A stretch of 64,000 nucleotides of DNA from assembly GCF_022288725.1 (NCBI RefSeq), contig NZ_JAKNTA010000009.1:33400-97399 (forward strand), in the 5' to 3' direction. The notes below the pieces were generated by a model that ran no database searches, was not told the origin of the DNA, and worked only from the letters and a program-made list of their open reading frames with translations. This document shows, piece after piece, positions 49,158 to 58,017 of the stretch. The position numbers and the translations under genes were made by a program. The stretch is from Kitasatospora sp. A2-31 (GTDB lineage Bacteria; Actinomycetota; Actinomycetes; Streptomycetales; Streptomycetaceae). Numbering within the stretch: position 1 is the stretch's first letter; the number at the start of each line of letters is the position of its first letter.

Positions 49158-50513
49158 ATGGCCACACTCGCGAAGCCGAACCTGCCCAGGTTCGACGTCG
49201 AGATCTTCCAGAACGAGTTCCTCGCGGACGGCGCCCGCGAGGTGAACGCCATCGTCACCGTCACCGCCACGGGCGGCGGCACCTCCGGCGGCCGCCCGCT
49301 CGGGGTGGCCGACGCCGGCCCGTTCGGTGCGGACGCGCAGTCCGCCGCCGTCGTGATCATGGTGGACTGTTCCGGCTCGATGGACTACCCGGCCAGCAAG
49401 ATGCGCGGCGCCCGGGAGGCCACCGCAGCCGCCATCGACACCGTCCGCGACGGCGTCGCCTTCGCCGTGGTCGCCGGCACCCACGAGGCCCGGGACGTCT
49501 TTCCCGGCGACGGCACCCTCGCGATCGCCTCGCCGGACACCCGGTCCCGGGCCAAGGAGGCGCTGCGCCGGCTGACCGCGGCCGGCGGCACCGCGATGGG
49601 CACCTGGCTCACCAAGGCCGACCAGCTCTCCCAGACCCGCCCCGACATCGCCATCCGGCACGCCATCCTGCTCACCGACGGCAACAACGAGCACCAGTCG
49701 GCGACCGAGCTGGAGCGCGCCATCGAGCTGGTCACCGGCCACTTCACCGCCGACTGCCGGGGGGTCGGCACCGACTGGCGGGTCGACGAGCTGCGCAAGA
49801 TCTCCTCCGCGCTGCTCGGCACCGTCGACATCGTCGCCGAGCCCGCCGGCCTGGCCGACGACTTCCGCTCGATGATGACCGGCGCGATGGGCAAGCAGGT
49901 CGCCGACGTCGCACTGCGGATCTGGACGCCGGCCAACGCGGTGGTCAGGTTCGTCAAGCAGGTCGCCCCCTCGGTGGAGGACCTCACCGGCCGCCGCACC
50001 GAGGCCGGCCCGCGGGCCGGAGACTACCCGACCGGTTCCTGGGGGGACGAGAGCCGGGACTACCACGTCTGCGTCGAGGTCCCGGCCGCCGCCGTGGGCA
50101 ACGAGATGCTCGCCGCCCGGGTCAGCCTGGTGCTGCCGCCCCGGACCGGCGCCACGGCCGAGGTGCTCTCCCAGGGTCTGGTCAAGGCGGTCTGGACGGA
50201 CGACCTGGCCTCGTCCACCCGGATCAGCCCGCAGGTCGCCCACTACACCGGGCAGGCCGAGCTGGCCTCCTCCATCCAGGAGGGCCTGGAGGCGCACCGC
50301 GCCGGGGACGTCGACCGCGCGACGGCCAAGCTGGGAGCGGCCGTTCGGATCGCCCACGCGACCGGCAACGAGGGCACGTTCAGGCTGCTGCAGAAGGTGG
50401 TGGACGTGGTCGACCCCAAGGAGGGTACGGTTCGGTTCCGTAAGAACGTGAGCGAGGCCGACTCGATGACCCTCGAGACCCGGTCCACCAAGACAGTGCG
50501 TGTGAAGAAGTGA
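49158..50513 (+). CDS. VWA-domain protein
   Basis: A 451-residue protein. After an N-terminal beta region (FDVEIFQNEFLADGAREVNAIVTVTA) comes a von Willebrand A domain with a full MIDAS: DCSGSM (Asp about 70), Thr in GGTAMGTWL, and Asp in AILLTDGNNEH. C-terminally it has a beta domain and helices (about 330-420). No signal peptide or TM is present, so it is cytoplasmic, like VWA proteins associated with kinase/phosphatase clusters. It likely binds a protein partner through a metal-bridged acidic residue. Confidence 0.9.
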   Translation: MATLAKPNLPRFDVEIFQNEFLADGAREVNAIVTVTATGGGTSGGRPLGVADAGPFGADAQSAAVVIMVDCSGSMDYPASKMRGAREATAAAIDTVRDGVAFAVVAGTHEARDVFPGDGTLAIASPDTRSRAKEALRRLTAAGGTAMGTWLTKADQLSQTRPDIAIRHAILLTDGNNEHQSATELERAIELVTGHFTADCRGVGTDWRVDELRKISSALLGTVDIVAEPAGLADDFRSMMTGAMGKQVADVALRIWTPANAVVRFVKQVAPSVEDLTGRRTEAGPRAGDYPTGSWGDESRDYHVCVEVPAAAVGNEMLAARVSLVLPPRTGATAEVLSQGLVKAVWTDDLASSTRISPQVAHYTGQAELASSIQEGLEAHRAGDVDRATAKLGAAVRIAHATGNEGTFRLLQKVVDVVDPKEGTVRFRKNVSEADSMTLETRSTKTVRVKK

Positions 50514-50585
50514 CCGCTGAAGAGCTGACCGGGCCGGGGCCCGGCCGGACACCGCCCCAGCTGGCTGGAATGTAGGGGGGACCTG

Positions 50586-51851
50586 ATGCCGATCTGCCCG
50601 AGGGGCCACGAGTCGCAGGCCGAGGACTGGTGCGACTTCTGCGGCTTCCCGATGACGCCACCGGTGGCTCCGCCGATGCCACCGCCGCCGGCCACCGGCC
50701 CCGGTACCCCGCCCGCCGGCCACGGCCACGGCCACGCCGGTCCGGTCGGGGGTTCGTACCCCCCGCCGCCGGGTGCCGTACCGCCGCCGGGTGCCGTACC
50801 GCCGCCGGCCCCGGCCTACCCGGAGCTCACCGAGGGCCTGGTGGTCTGCCCGATCTGCCGCAGCCCGCAGACCGGGCGGTTCTGCGAGGAGTGCGGGTAC
50901 GACTACGACCTCTCCACGCCCTCGCGCCGCCAGCCCCCGGCCGCCGGTGCCCCGACGCCCGGTCCCGCCCCGGCTCCGGCCCCGCTGAACATCCCCGCGG
51001 CGTACGGCGGGCCGCAGCCGCCGGCCCCGCACTCCCAGCCGCCGGCGCAGCCGCACGCCCAGCCACAGCCGCACGCCCAGCCGCAGCCCGTCCGGCCGGC
51101 GCCGGGCCCGGCCGGCGCGCCGTCCGGCTACGGCTACCCGCCGGCCGCACCCGCGCCCGGCGCCCCCTACCAGGAGCCGGGTTACGGCGAGCCCGTTGTC
51201 GGCGAGCCGGGGTACGGTGCGTCCGGGTTCGGCGAGCCCGGGTTCGGCGAGTCGGCCTACCACGAGCAGCAGCCGCGCGAGGAGTCCGGCCCGGTCTACG
51301 CCCAGCCCGGTCCGACCGGCCGGGGCGGCGAGTTCGGCACCTCGTTCAACCTGGCCCCGCCGATGCCTCCGCAGGCCCAGCAGCCCCCCGTGCCCGGGCA
51401 GCAGGCCGAGCAGCCCCAGGCCGCTCCGCCGGAGCCGGTCCGGTCCAACTGGATCGCGGTGGTCGCGGCCGACCGCGACTACTTCACCGAGATGATGGCC
51501 CGCAGCGGTCCGGAGGCGGCGGGCCTGTTCTTCCCGCCGTACTGCCCCGAGCGGCGCATCCCGCTGACCGGCCGCGGCCAGCTGCGGATCGGGCGGCGTA
51601 GCCAGCACCGCGGGACGGTGCCGGAGATCGACCTCTCCGTCCCGCCGGAGGACCCGGGTGCCTCGCACCAGCACGCGCTGCTCGCCGAGCAGGCGGACGG
51701 CAGCTGGGTGCTGGTCGACCAGGACTCCACCAACGGCACCACGGTGAACGGCGGTGCCGAGCCGGTCACCCCGCACACCGCGATCCCGCTGAACGACGGC
51801 GACCGGATCCACATCGGCGCCTGGACCACCATCAGCGTGCACCGCGCCTGA
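50586..51851 (+). CDS. FHA-domain protein with zinc ribbons
   Basis: A 421-residue protein. CPRGHESQAEDWCDFCGFP (4-22) and CPICRSPQTGRFCEECGYDY (about 85-104) are zinc ribbons. A Pro/Gln/Gly-rich linker (about 110-285) has YGEP/FGEP repeats. The C-terminal FHA domain (about 320-421) shows LRIGRRSQH, DPGASHQHALL and DQDSTNGTTVNG, the phosphothreonine-binding loops. In mycobacteria the FHA protein GarA is the PknG substrate and regulates 2-oxoglutarate and glutamate enzymes. GarA is much smaller, so functional equivalence is inference. It is last in the cluster and is followed by a hairpin. Confidence 0.92.
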   Translation: MPICPRGHESQAEDWCDFCGFPMTPPVAPPMPPPPATGPGTPPAGHGHGHAGPVGGSYPPPPGAVPPPGAVPPPAPAYPELTEGLVVCPICRSPQTGRFCEECGYDYDLSTPSRRQPPAAGAPTPGPAPAPAPLNIPAAYGGPQPPAPHSQPPAQPHAQPQPHAQPQPVRPAPGPAGAPSGYGYPPAAPAPGAPYQEPGYGEPVVGEPGYGASGFGEPGFGESAYHEQQPREESGPVYAQPGPTGRGGEFGTSFNLAPPMPPQAQQPPVPGQQAEQPQAAPPEPVRSNWIAVVAADRDYFTEMMARSGPEAAGLFFPPYCPERRIPLTGRGQLRIGRRSQHRGTVPEIDLSVPPEDPGASHQHALLAEQADGSWVLVDQDSTNGTTVNGGAEPVTPHTAIPLNDGDRIHIGAWTTISVHRA

Positions 51852-51860
51852 GCCGCCGCG

Positions 51861-51902
51861 CGGCCGGGCCGGACGGGCAGCACGCCCGGTCCGGCCCGGC
51901 CG
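51861..51902 (+). terminator. Terminator of the pknG cluster
   Basis: An 18-bp GC stem with one bulged base (CGGCCGGGCCGG... pairing with ...CCGGCCCGGCCG) around AGCAC, nine bases after the FHA stop. Confidence 0.7.
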
Positions 51903-52011
51903 GGACGACGCCGGGGACGGCTGGACACGGCTCGGGCACGGCTCGGGCACGCTTTGGGAAAATGATCTTCAAATCGTGCTCGGACCGCCGCCCCGGCAGG
52001 CCCGCCGCCCC

Positions 52012-52017
52012 TAGTCT
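52012..52017 (+). promoter_or_regulatory. Candidate -10 of a leaderless ABC operon
   Basis: TAGTCT ends 8 bases before the ATG at 52026, so transcription would start at or near the start codon. A short AT-rich patch lies further upstream (51955-51975). A weak AGGG before the ATG leaves ordinary initiation possible. Confidence 0.4.
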
Positions 52018-52025
52018 CAGGGTCC

Positions 52026-52943
52026 ATGACTGCAGCGATATCCGCCGACGGGATCCGTCAGCGGTACGGGGACGTACAAGCGGTCGACGGCGTGTCACTC
52101 ACCGTCGAGACCGGCGAGTTCTACGGGATCCTGGGCCCCAACGGCGCCGGGAAGACCACCACACTGGAGATCCTGGAAGGGATCCGCAAGCCCGACGAAG
52201 GGCGCATCGAGCTGCTGGGGCTGGCGCCCTGGCCGCGCAACAAGAAGCTGCTGCCGCGCATCGGCGTGCAGTTCCAGGCCTCGGCCTTCTTCAACAAGCT
52301 GACGGCGCGTGAGACCATCCGCTCCTTCGGCTCCTTCTACGGCGTCGGCCCCAAGCGGGCCGACGCGATGCTGGAGCGGGTGGGCCTGACCGAGTCGGCC
52401 GGGGTGATGACCGACAAGATGTCCGGCGGCCAGGCCCAGCGGCTCTCCATCGCGTGCGCGCTGGTCCACGACCCGGAGCTGGTCTTCCTGGACGAGCCCA
52501 CCACCGGCCTCGACCCGCAGGCCCGCCGCAACCTCTGGGACCTGCTGCGGACCATCAACGCCGAGGGCCGCACGGTCGTCCTGACCACCCACTACCTGGA
52601 CGAGGCCGAGGTGCTCTGCGACCGCGTCTCGGTGATGGACCACGGCAGGATCCTGCGCACCGGCGCACCGGCCGCGCTGGTCCGGGAGATCGACGACACC
52701 GTGCGGATCAGTGTGGAGTCCGGGCTGATCACCGCCGAGCGGACCCGCGAGCTGCTGGCCGCGGTCGGCGCCGAGGTCTCCGCGGTGGACGACGACGGCG
52801 TCTCGCTCTCCGTCTCCACCCGCCTGCCGGGCCCGGTCCTCTCCGTGCTGGCCGAACAGAACGCCCTACGTGGCCTGGAGGTCCGCGGCGCCACCCTGGA
52901 GGACGTCTTCCTCCAGCTCACCGGACGGGAGTACCGCGCATGA
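52026..52943 (+). CDS. ABC transporter ATPase (drug-export type)
   Basis: A 305-residue ATPase: Walker A GPNGAGKTT (about 39-47), signature MSGGQAQRLSIA (about 138-149), Walker B LVFLDEPTTGLDP and the H-loop TTHYLDEAEVLCDRV. The C-terminal 80 residues match the DrrA/CcmA-type extension of ABC-2 exporters. The ATGA overlap with the permease gene indicates coupled translation and a two-component exporter. Substrate unknown; this group exports drugs, lipids or polysaccharides. Confidence 0.93.
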   Translation: MTAAISADGIRQRYGDVQAVDGVSLTVETGEFYGILGPNGAGKTTTLEILEGIRKPDEGRIELLGLAPWPRNKKLLPRIGVQFQASAFFNKLTARETIRSFGSFYGVGPKRADAMLERVGLTESAGVMTDKMSGGQAQRLSIACALVHDPELVFLDEPTTGLDPQARRNLWDLLRTINAEGRTVVLTTHYLDEAEVLCDRVSVMDHGRILRTGAPAALVREIDDTVRISVESGLITAERTRELLAAVGAEVSAVDDDGVSLSVSTRLPGPVLSVLAEQNALRGLEVRGATLEDVFLQLTGREYRA

Positions 52944-54103
52944 CCGCCGACGAACGCACCCGCGCAGCGGCCGTCCCGGCCCAGCGCGCCGCCTCCGGCC
53001 CGGCCTCGCCCGGCGGGCAGCCGGAGCGCGAACGGGTCAGCGCCTTCGCGAGCCTGTCCCGGGTGATGCTGGTCGCCTTCTTCCGCGACAAGGCCGCCGT
53101 CTTCTTCGTGCTGCTCTTCCCGCTGATGTTCCTGATGCTGTTCGGCACCCTCCTCAAGGGCGCCGGCAGCCCGCACGCCAAGGTGGCGCAGGTCGGCCCG
53201 GTCCAGGTGCTGGACGCGGTGCAGGGCGACGGCCGCGCCGAGCTGGAGAAGGTCCTGACCATCAGCCGCAGCGACGACGAGGCCGCAGCGGTGGAGAAGG
53301 TCCGCAAGGGCGACCTCGACGCCGTGATCACGCAGGGCCCGGACGGCCGGGTGGTGCTGCGGTTCAGCGCCGCCGACCAGGTCCGCGCCGGCTCCGTGCA
53401 GGGCATCGTCAACTCGGTCGTCCAGCAGGCCAACCAGGCCGCCACCGGCAAGCCGCCGGCCTTCTCGTTGGACGTGAGCCGGGTCGAGGACGAGTCGCTG
53501 AAGCCGATCCAGTTCCTCACCCCCGGTCTGCTGGGCTGGGCGGTGGCCACCGGTGCGGTGTTCAGCGCCTCGCTGACCCTGGTGTCCTGGCGGAAGAAGA
53601 TGGTGCTCCGCCGGCTGCGGCTGGCGCCGGTGAGCGCCGGGGCCGTCGTCTCCTCCCGGATCGCCGTCTCGGTGATCACGGCACTGGCCCAGACCGCGAT
53701 CTTCCTGGTGGTCGCCACCACCCCGTTCTTCGGGCTCAAGCTGACCGGCGACTGGTGGCTGATCATCCCGCTGGTGGTCTGCGCGACCGTCGCCTTCATG
53801 TCGATCGGCCTGCTGGCCGGGTCGCTCGCCAAGACCGAGGAGGCGGCCAACGGCATCTCGCAGATCATCGTGCTGCCGATGTCCTTCCTCTCCGGCTCGT
53901 TCTTCCCCACCGACGACATGCCGGCCTGGCTCAAGGCGATCTCCAACGCGCTGCCGCTCAAGCACCTGGTCACCGCCGCGCAGTCGGTGCTGTCCCGGGG
54001 CGGCGGCGTGATGGACGCGCTGCCGGCCATGGGCGGGCTGCTGGCCTTCGCCGCCGTCGTCACCGCGATCGCCTGGCGGTTCTTCCGCTGGGAGGACGCG
54101 TAG
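52940..54103 (+). CDS. ABC-2 type permease
   Basis: A 387-residue membrane protein overlapping the ATPase gene by four bases. TM1 is at about 50-70 (AVFFVLLFPLMFLMLFG), then a large extracytoplasmic domain (about 75-195), then five more helices from about 200 (FLTPGLLGWAVATGAVFSA, LPMSFLSGSFFP). The motif QIIVLPMSFLSGSFFP is typical of the ABC-2/YhgE-type exporters. It forms the transport path for the ATPase encoded upstream. Confidence 0.93.
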   Translation: MTADERTRAAAVPAQRAASGPASPGGQPERERVSAFASLSRVMLVAFFRDKAAVFFVLLFPLMFLMLFGTLLKGAGSPHAKVAQVGPVQVLDAVQGDGRAELEKVLTISRSDDEAAAVEKVRKGDLDAVITQGPDGRVVLRFSAADQVRAGSVQGIVNSVVQQANQAATGKPPAFSLDVSRVEDESLKPIQFLTPGLLGWAVATGAVFSASLTLVSWRKKMVLRRLRLAPVSAGAVVSSRIAVSVITALAQTAIFLVVATTPFFGLKLTGDWWLIIPLVVCATVAFMSIGLLAGSLAKTEEAANGISQIIVLPMSFLSGSFFPTDDMPAWLKAISNALPLKHLVTAAQSVLSRGGGVMDALPAMGGLLAFAAVVTAIAWRFFRWEDA

Positions 54104-54203
54104 CGACGGCCGCGCCGCCGAGAGGTGCGCGGGGTCGTACGCCCGCGGTCCCGGGTCCCGGGTCCCGGTGTACGGCCCAGCCGCCGTCTGCGACCATGGT
54201 CGG

Positions 54204-54608
54204 GTGAACGAGATCCGGCGTGGCACGCTCAGCGAGGAGACCTTCTTCGACCAGGTCGGCGGCGAGCCGACCTTCCGGCGACTGGTGCACCGGTTCTACC
54301 AGGGGGTCGCCGAGGACGAGTTGCTGCGGCCGATGTACCCCGAGGAGGACCTGGGCCCGGCCGAGGAGCGCCTGGCGCTGTTCCTGATGCAGTACTGGGG
54401 CGGCCCTCGCACCTACAGCGAGGAGCGCGGGCACCCGCGGCTGCGGATGCGCCACGTGCCGTTCCGGGTGGACCGCGCGGCGCACGACGCCTGGCTGCGG
54501 CACATGCGGACGGCGGTGGACGAGCTGGCGCTGCCGGCCGAGGCCGAGCGACAGCTCTGGGACTACCTGACGTACGCCGCCGCCTCGATGGTCAACACCG
54601 AGGGCTGA
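54204..54608 (+). CDS. glbO: Group II truncated haemoglobin
   Basis: A 134-residue globin. GTG 54204 is chosen because the protein then matches the family start (TLSEETFFDQVGGEPTFRRLVHRFY). LRPMYPEEDLGPAEERLALFLMQYWGGPRTYSEERGHPRLRMRH gives the TyrB10-equivalent region, the conserved WGGP-x-TY and the proximal His in RMRH, as in GlbO/trHbO. Such proteins bind O2 or NO and have peroxidase or NO-scavenging roles. It has no obvious ribosome site. It is a single gene. Confidence 0.93.
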   Translation: MNEIRRGTLSEETFFDQVGGEPTFRRLVHRFYQGVAEDELLRPMYPEEDLGPAEERLALFLMQYWGGPRTYSEERGHPRLRMRHVPFRVDRAAHDAWLRHMRTAVDELALPAEAERQLWDYLTYAAASMVNTEG

Positions 54609-54661
54609 GGGGGGCGGCGCCCGGGTCACGCGCCGGCCGCGTCCTGTCCGGACGGGGCCCG

Positions 54662-54703
54662 GCGGACGGGGCTCTAGCGGACGGGGCTCTAGCGGACGGG
54701 GCT
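54662..54703. repeat. 15-bp tandem repeat spanning a stop codon
   Basis: GCGGACGGGGCTCTA occurs at 54662 and 54677, with a 12-base partial copy at 54692. On the minus strand each unit reads Ser-Pro-Val-Arg-stop in frame with the hypothetical gene ending at 54689, so the stop codon is duplicated. Confidence 0.85.
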
Positions 54704-55387
54704 GAGGCCCAGGCCCGCGCCGGGCGCGGCCGTCGTACGGACCGCCACCGACCCGGCCGGGGCGCTCAGCCGCAGCCAGCCGCCCGCCCGGTGCACGGTC
54801 AGCGGGGCGTCCGGCTTCAGGAAGCCGATCACGTAGGCCGCGTGCGCGGCGCGCAGCGGCAGTTCGGGCAGCGCGGTCACCGGCCGCGACCAGATCTCGT
54901 CGGCGAGCGCGTCCAGCACCGCGCGGGTGCGGTGGTGCTCCGGAACGGCCTCGCTGCGCTCGCGGAACTCCCGCACCCCGGCCATCAGTTCGGGGTAGAC
55001 CTCGGCCACCGGCGGCTCCCCGACCGGCCGCCAGCCGGCGCGCGGCGGCAGCAGACCGGCCCAGGCCGGTCCGGTGACGGCGGCGGGCAGCGCGACGGTG
55101 TCGGCCTCGCCGTCCAGACCGTCCAGCAGCTGCCCCGCGGACACCGTCCGGTCGGCCGGCTCGACGCTCCCGGCCAGCCGCGCGGTGCGGATCGCCAGCG
55201 CGCCGGCCCCGCCCAGCGGGAGCCGTCCGAAGACCGCCAGCACGCCCGAGTCCGAGCCGTCCGCCGCCGGCACCGCCTGCAGTCGCACCGCCGCCGCCCG
55301 GTCGAACCGCAGCAGGCGGACCAGGAACGCCGCGAGGTCGGCGGCCTCCCCGGCGTCGGCGAGGGCGAGGGGGGCGGTACCGGTCAA
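54689..55387 (-). CDS. Conserved hypothetical protein
   Basis: A 232-residue soluble protein with no recognisable catalytic motif; ARAVLDALADEIWSRPVTALPELPLRAAHAAYVIGFL is the most protein-like helical segment. The start is uncertain: TTG 55387 is listed, but the frame stays open back to the stop of the thioesterase gene and the residues just before it (THGFELNALTG) look conserved, though only CTG is available there. It follows the thioesterase in the same direction. The stop codon lies in a tandem repeat. Function unknown. Confidence 0.72.
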   Translation of the reverse strand: MTGTAPLALADAGEAADLAAFLVRLLRFDRAAAVRLQAVPAADGSDSGVLAVFGRLPLGGAGALAIRTARLAGSVEPADRTVSAGQLLDGLDGEADTVALPAAVTGPAWAGLLPPRAGWRPVGEPPVAEVYPELMAGVREFRERSEAVPEHHRTRAVLDALADEIWSRPVTALPELPLRAAHAAYVIGFLKPDAPLTVHRAGGWLRLSAPAGSVAVRTTAAPGAGLGLSPVR

Positions 55388-55471
55388 CGCGTTCAGCTCG
55401 AATCCGTGGGTCGGTGGTGGTGGTTCCGGGGTCGCGGGGCGGTGCCCCGGCGGCGGTGCGGCGCCCGGTGG

Positions 55472-55951
55472 TCAGACGGCCGCGACGGCGCGCGCCCCGG
55501 CCGGCCGGTCCGCGTCGGCGGCAGTACCGGCGTCGTCCGCGTAACGGGAGAGGAAGTCCCGCTCCACGGCGCTGATCCGGCGCGGCCGGCCCTCCGCCAG
55601 GTCGTAGGGGACGACCACCGTGGACGCCCGGACGTAGACCGTCTCGGTGCCGTCCTCGGCGATGTCCTTGATCTCGTACGCGACGGTCAGCGAGGCGACG
55701 CCGATCTTGGTCACCCAGGTCTCGATGGTGACCGGCTCGGGCCGGTGCACCAGCGGTCGCTTGTAGTCGATCTCGTGGCGCGCCACGACCGAGCCGCCCG
55801 CGAACTCCCCGGCACCGGCCTCGGCGGCCTGGGTGAACATGAAGTCGATGCGGGCCTCCTCCAGGTAGCGCAGGAAGACCACGTTGTTGACGTGCCCGAA
55901 GGCGTCCATGTCGGACCAGCGCAGCGGGCAGGCGTAGATGTGGCGGGCCAC
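55472..55951 (-). CDS. Acyl-CoA thioesterase (4HBT hot-dog fold)
   Basis: A 159-residue protein starting at GTG after GAGGAGAACCC. The hot-dog fold signature is ACPLRWSDMDAFGHVNNVVFLRYLEEAR (about 7-34), with the catalytic Asp in WSDMDAFGHVNN. VVARHEIDYKRPLVHRPEPVTIETWV follows. It hydrolyses acyl-CoA thioesters, possibly of short or aromatic acids. An 84-base gap leads to a hypothetical gene read in the same frame. Confidence 0.92.
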   Translation of the reverse strand: MARHIYACPLRWSDMDAFGHVNNVVFLRYLEEARIDFMFTQAAEAGAGEFAGGSVVARHEIDYKRPLVHRPEPVTIETWVTKIGVASLTVAYEIKDIAEDGTETVYVRASTVVVPYDLAEGRPRRISAVERDFLSRYADDAGTAADADRPAGARAVAAV

Positions 55952-56002
55952 GGGTTCTCCTCGACGTCCGGTTCCCGCCGACCGGTGGTGGCCGGCGGGC
56001 CG

Positions 56003-56042
56003 CGGCCCGGCAGGCCGCCCCGGAGGGCGGTCTGCCGGGCCG
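56003..56042 (-). terminator. Terminator of ettA
   Basis: An 18-bp near-perfect stem, CGGCCCGGCAG plus GCCGCCC, pairing across CGGA, directly after the leftward ettA gene. Confidence 0.7.
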
Positions 56043-56058
56043 TCGTGACAGTGGGGTG

Positions 56059-57723
<1,665 letters not shown>

Positions 57724-57911
57724 GTGAGATCGCTCCGGCGTCGTCGGGAGTATTCGGCTTGCAGCGTTCCATTGTGCCGCACCCGGCCCGGAGCCCCGAC
57801 CGCCCGCCCTGCCCCACCGGGGTATCCGGCCGGCTCCCCCGCGCTCCCCACGGGCGGACGCCCGCGCCCGGCCCGCGCCCACCGCGCCCCCGTCCGGCTC
57901 CGGACGCGACT

Positions 57912-57948
57912 CGGCCCGGCTCCCCGCTTGCTGCGGGGAGCCGGGCCG
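57912..57948 (-). terminator. Terminator of the surface protein gene
   Basis: A perfect 16-bp stem (CGGCCCGGCTCCCCGC / GCGGGGAGCCGGGCCG) with loop TTGCT, downstream of the leftward TQXA gene. Confidence 0.8.
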
Positions 57949-58017
57949 GGTCGGCGCTCACGGGCCGGGGGCCTCAGGCCCCGTGGTCCGGGACCTCAGG
58001 TGCGGTCCGGACCGTGC

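Noticed and set aside
44118..51950. A 2610-codon minus-strand ORF across the pknG cluster
   Set aside because: An antisense artefact of high GC content: low-complexity Gly/Arg/Val/Ala composition, covering several well-supported genes.
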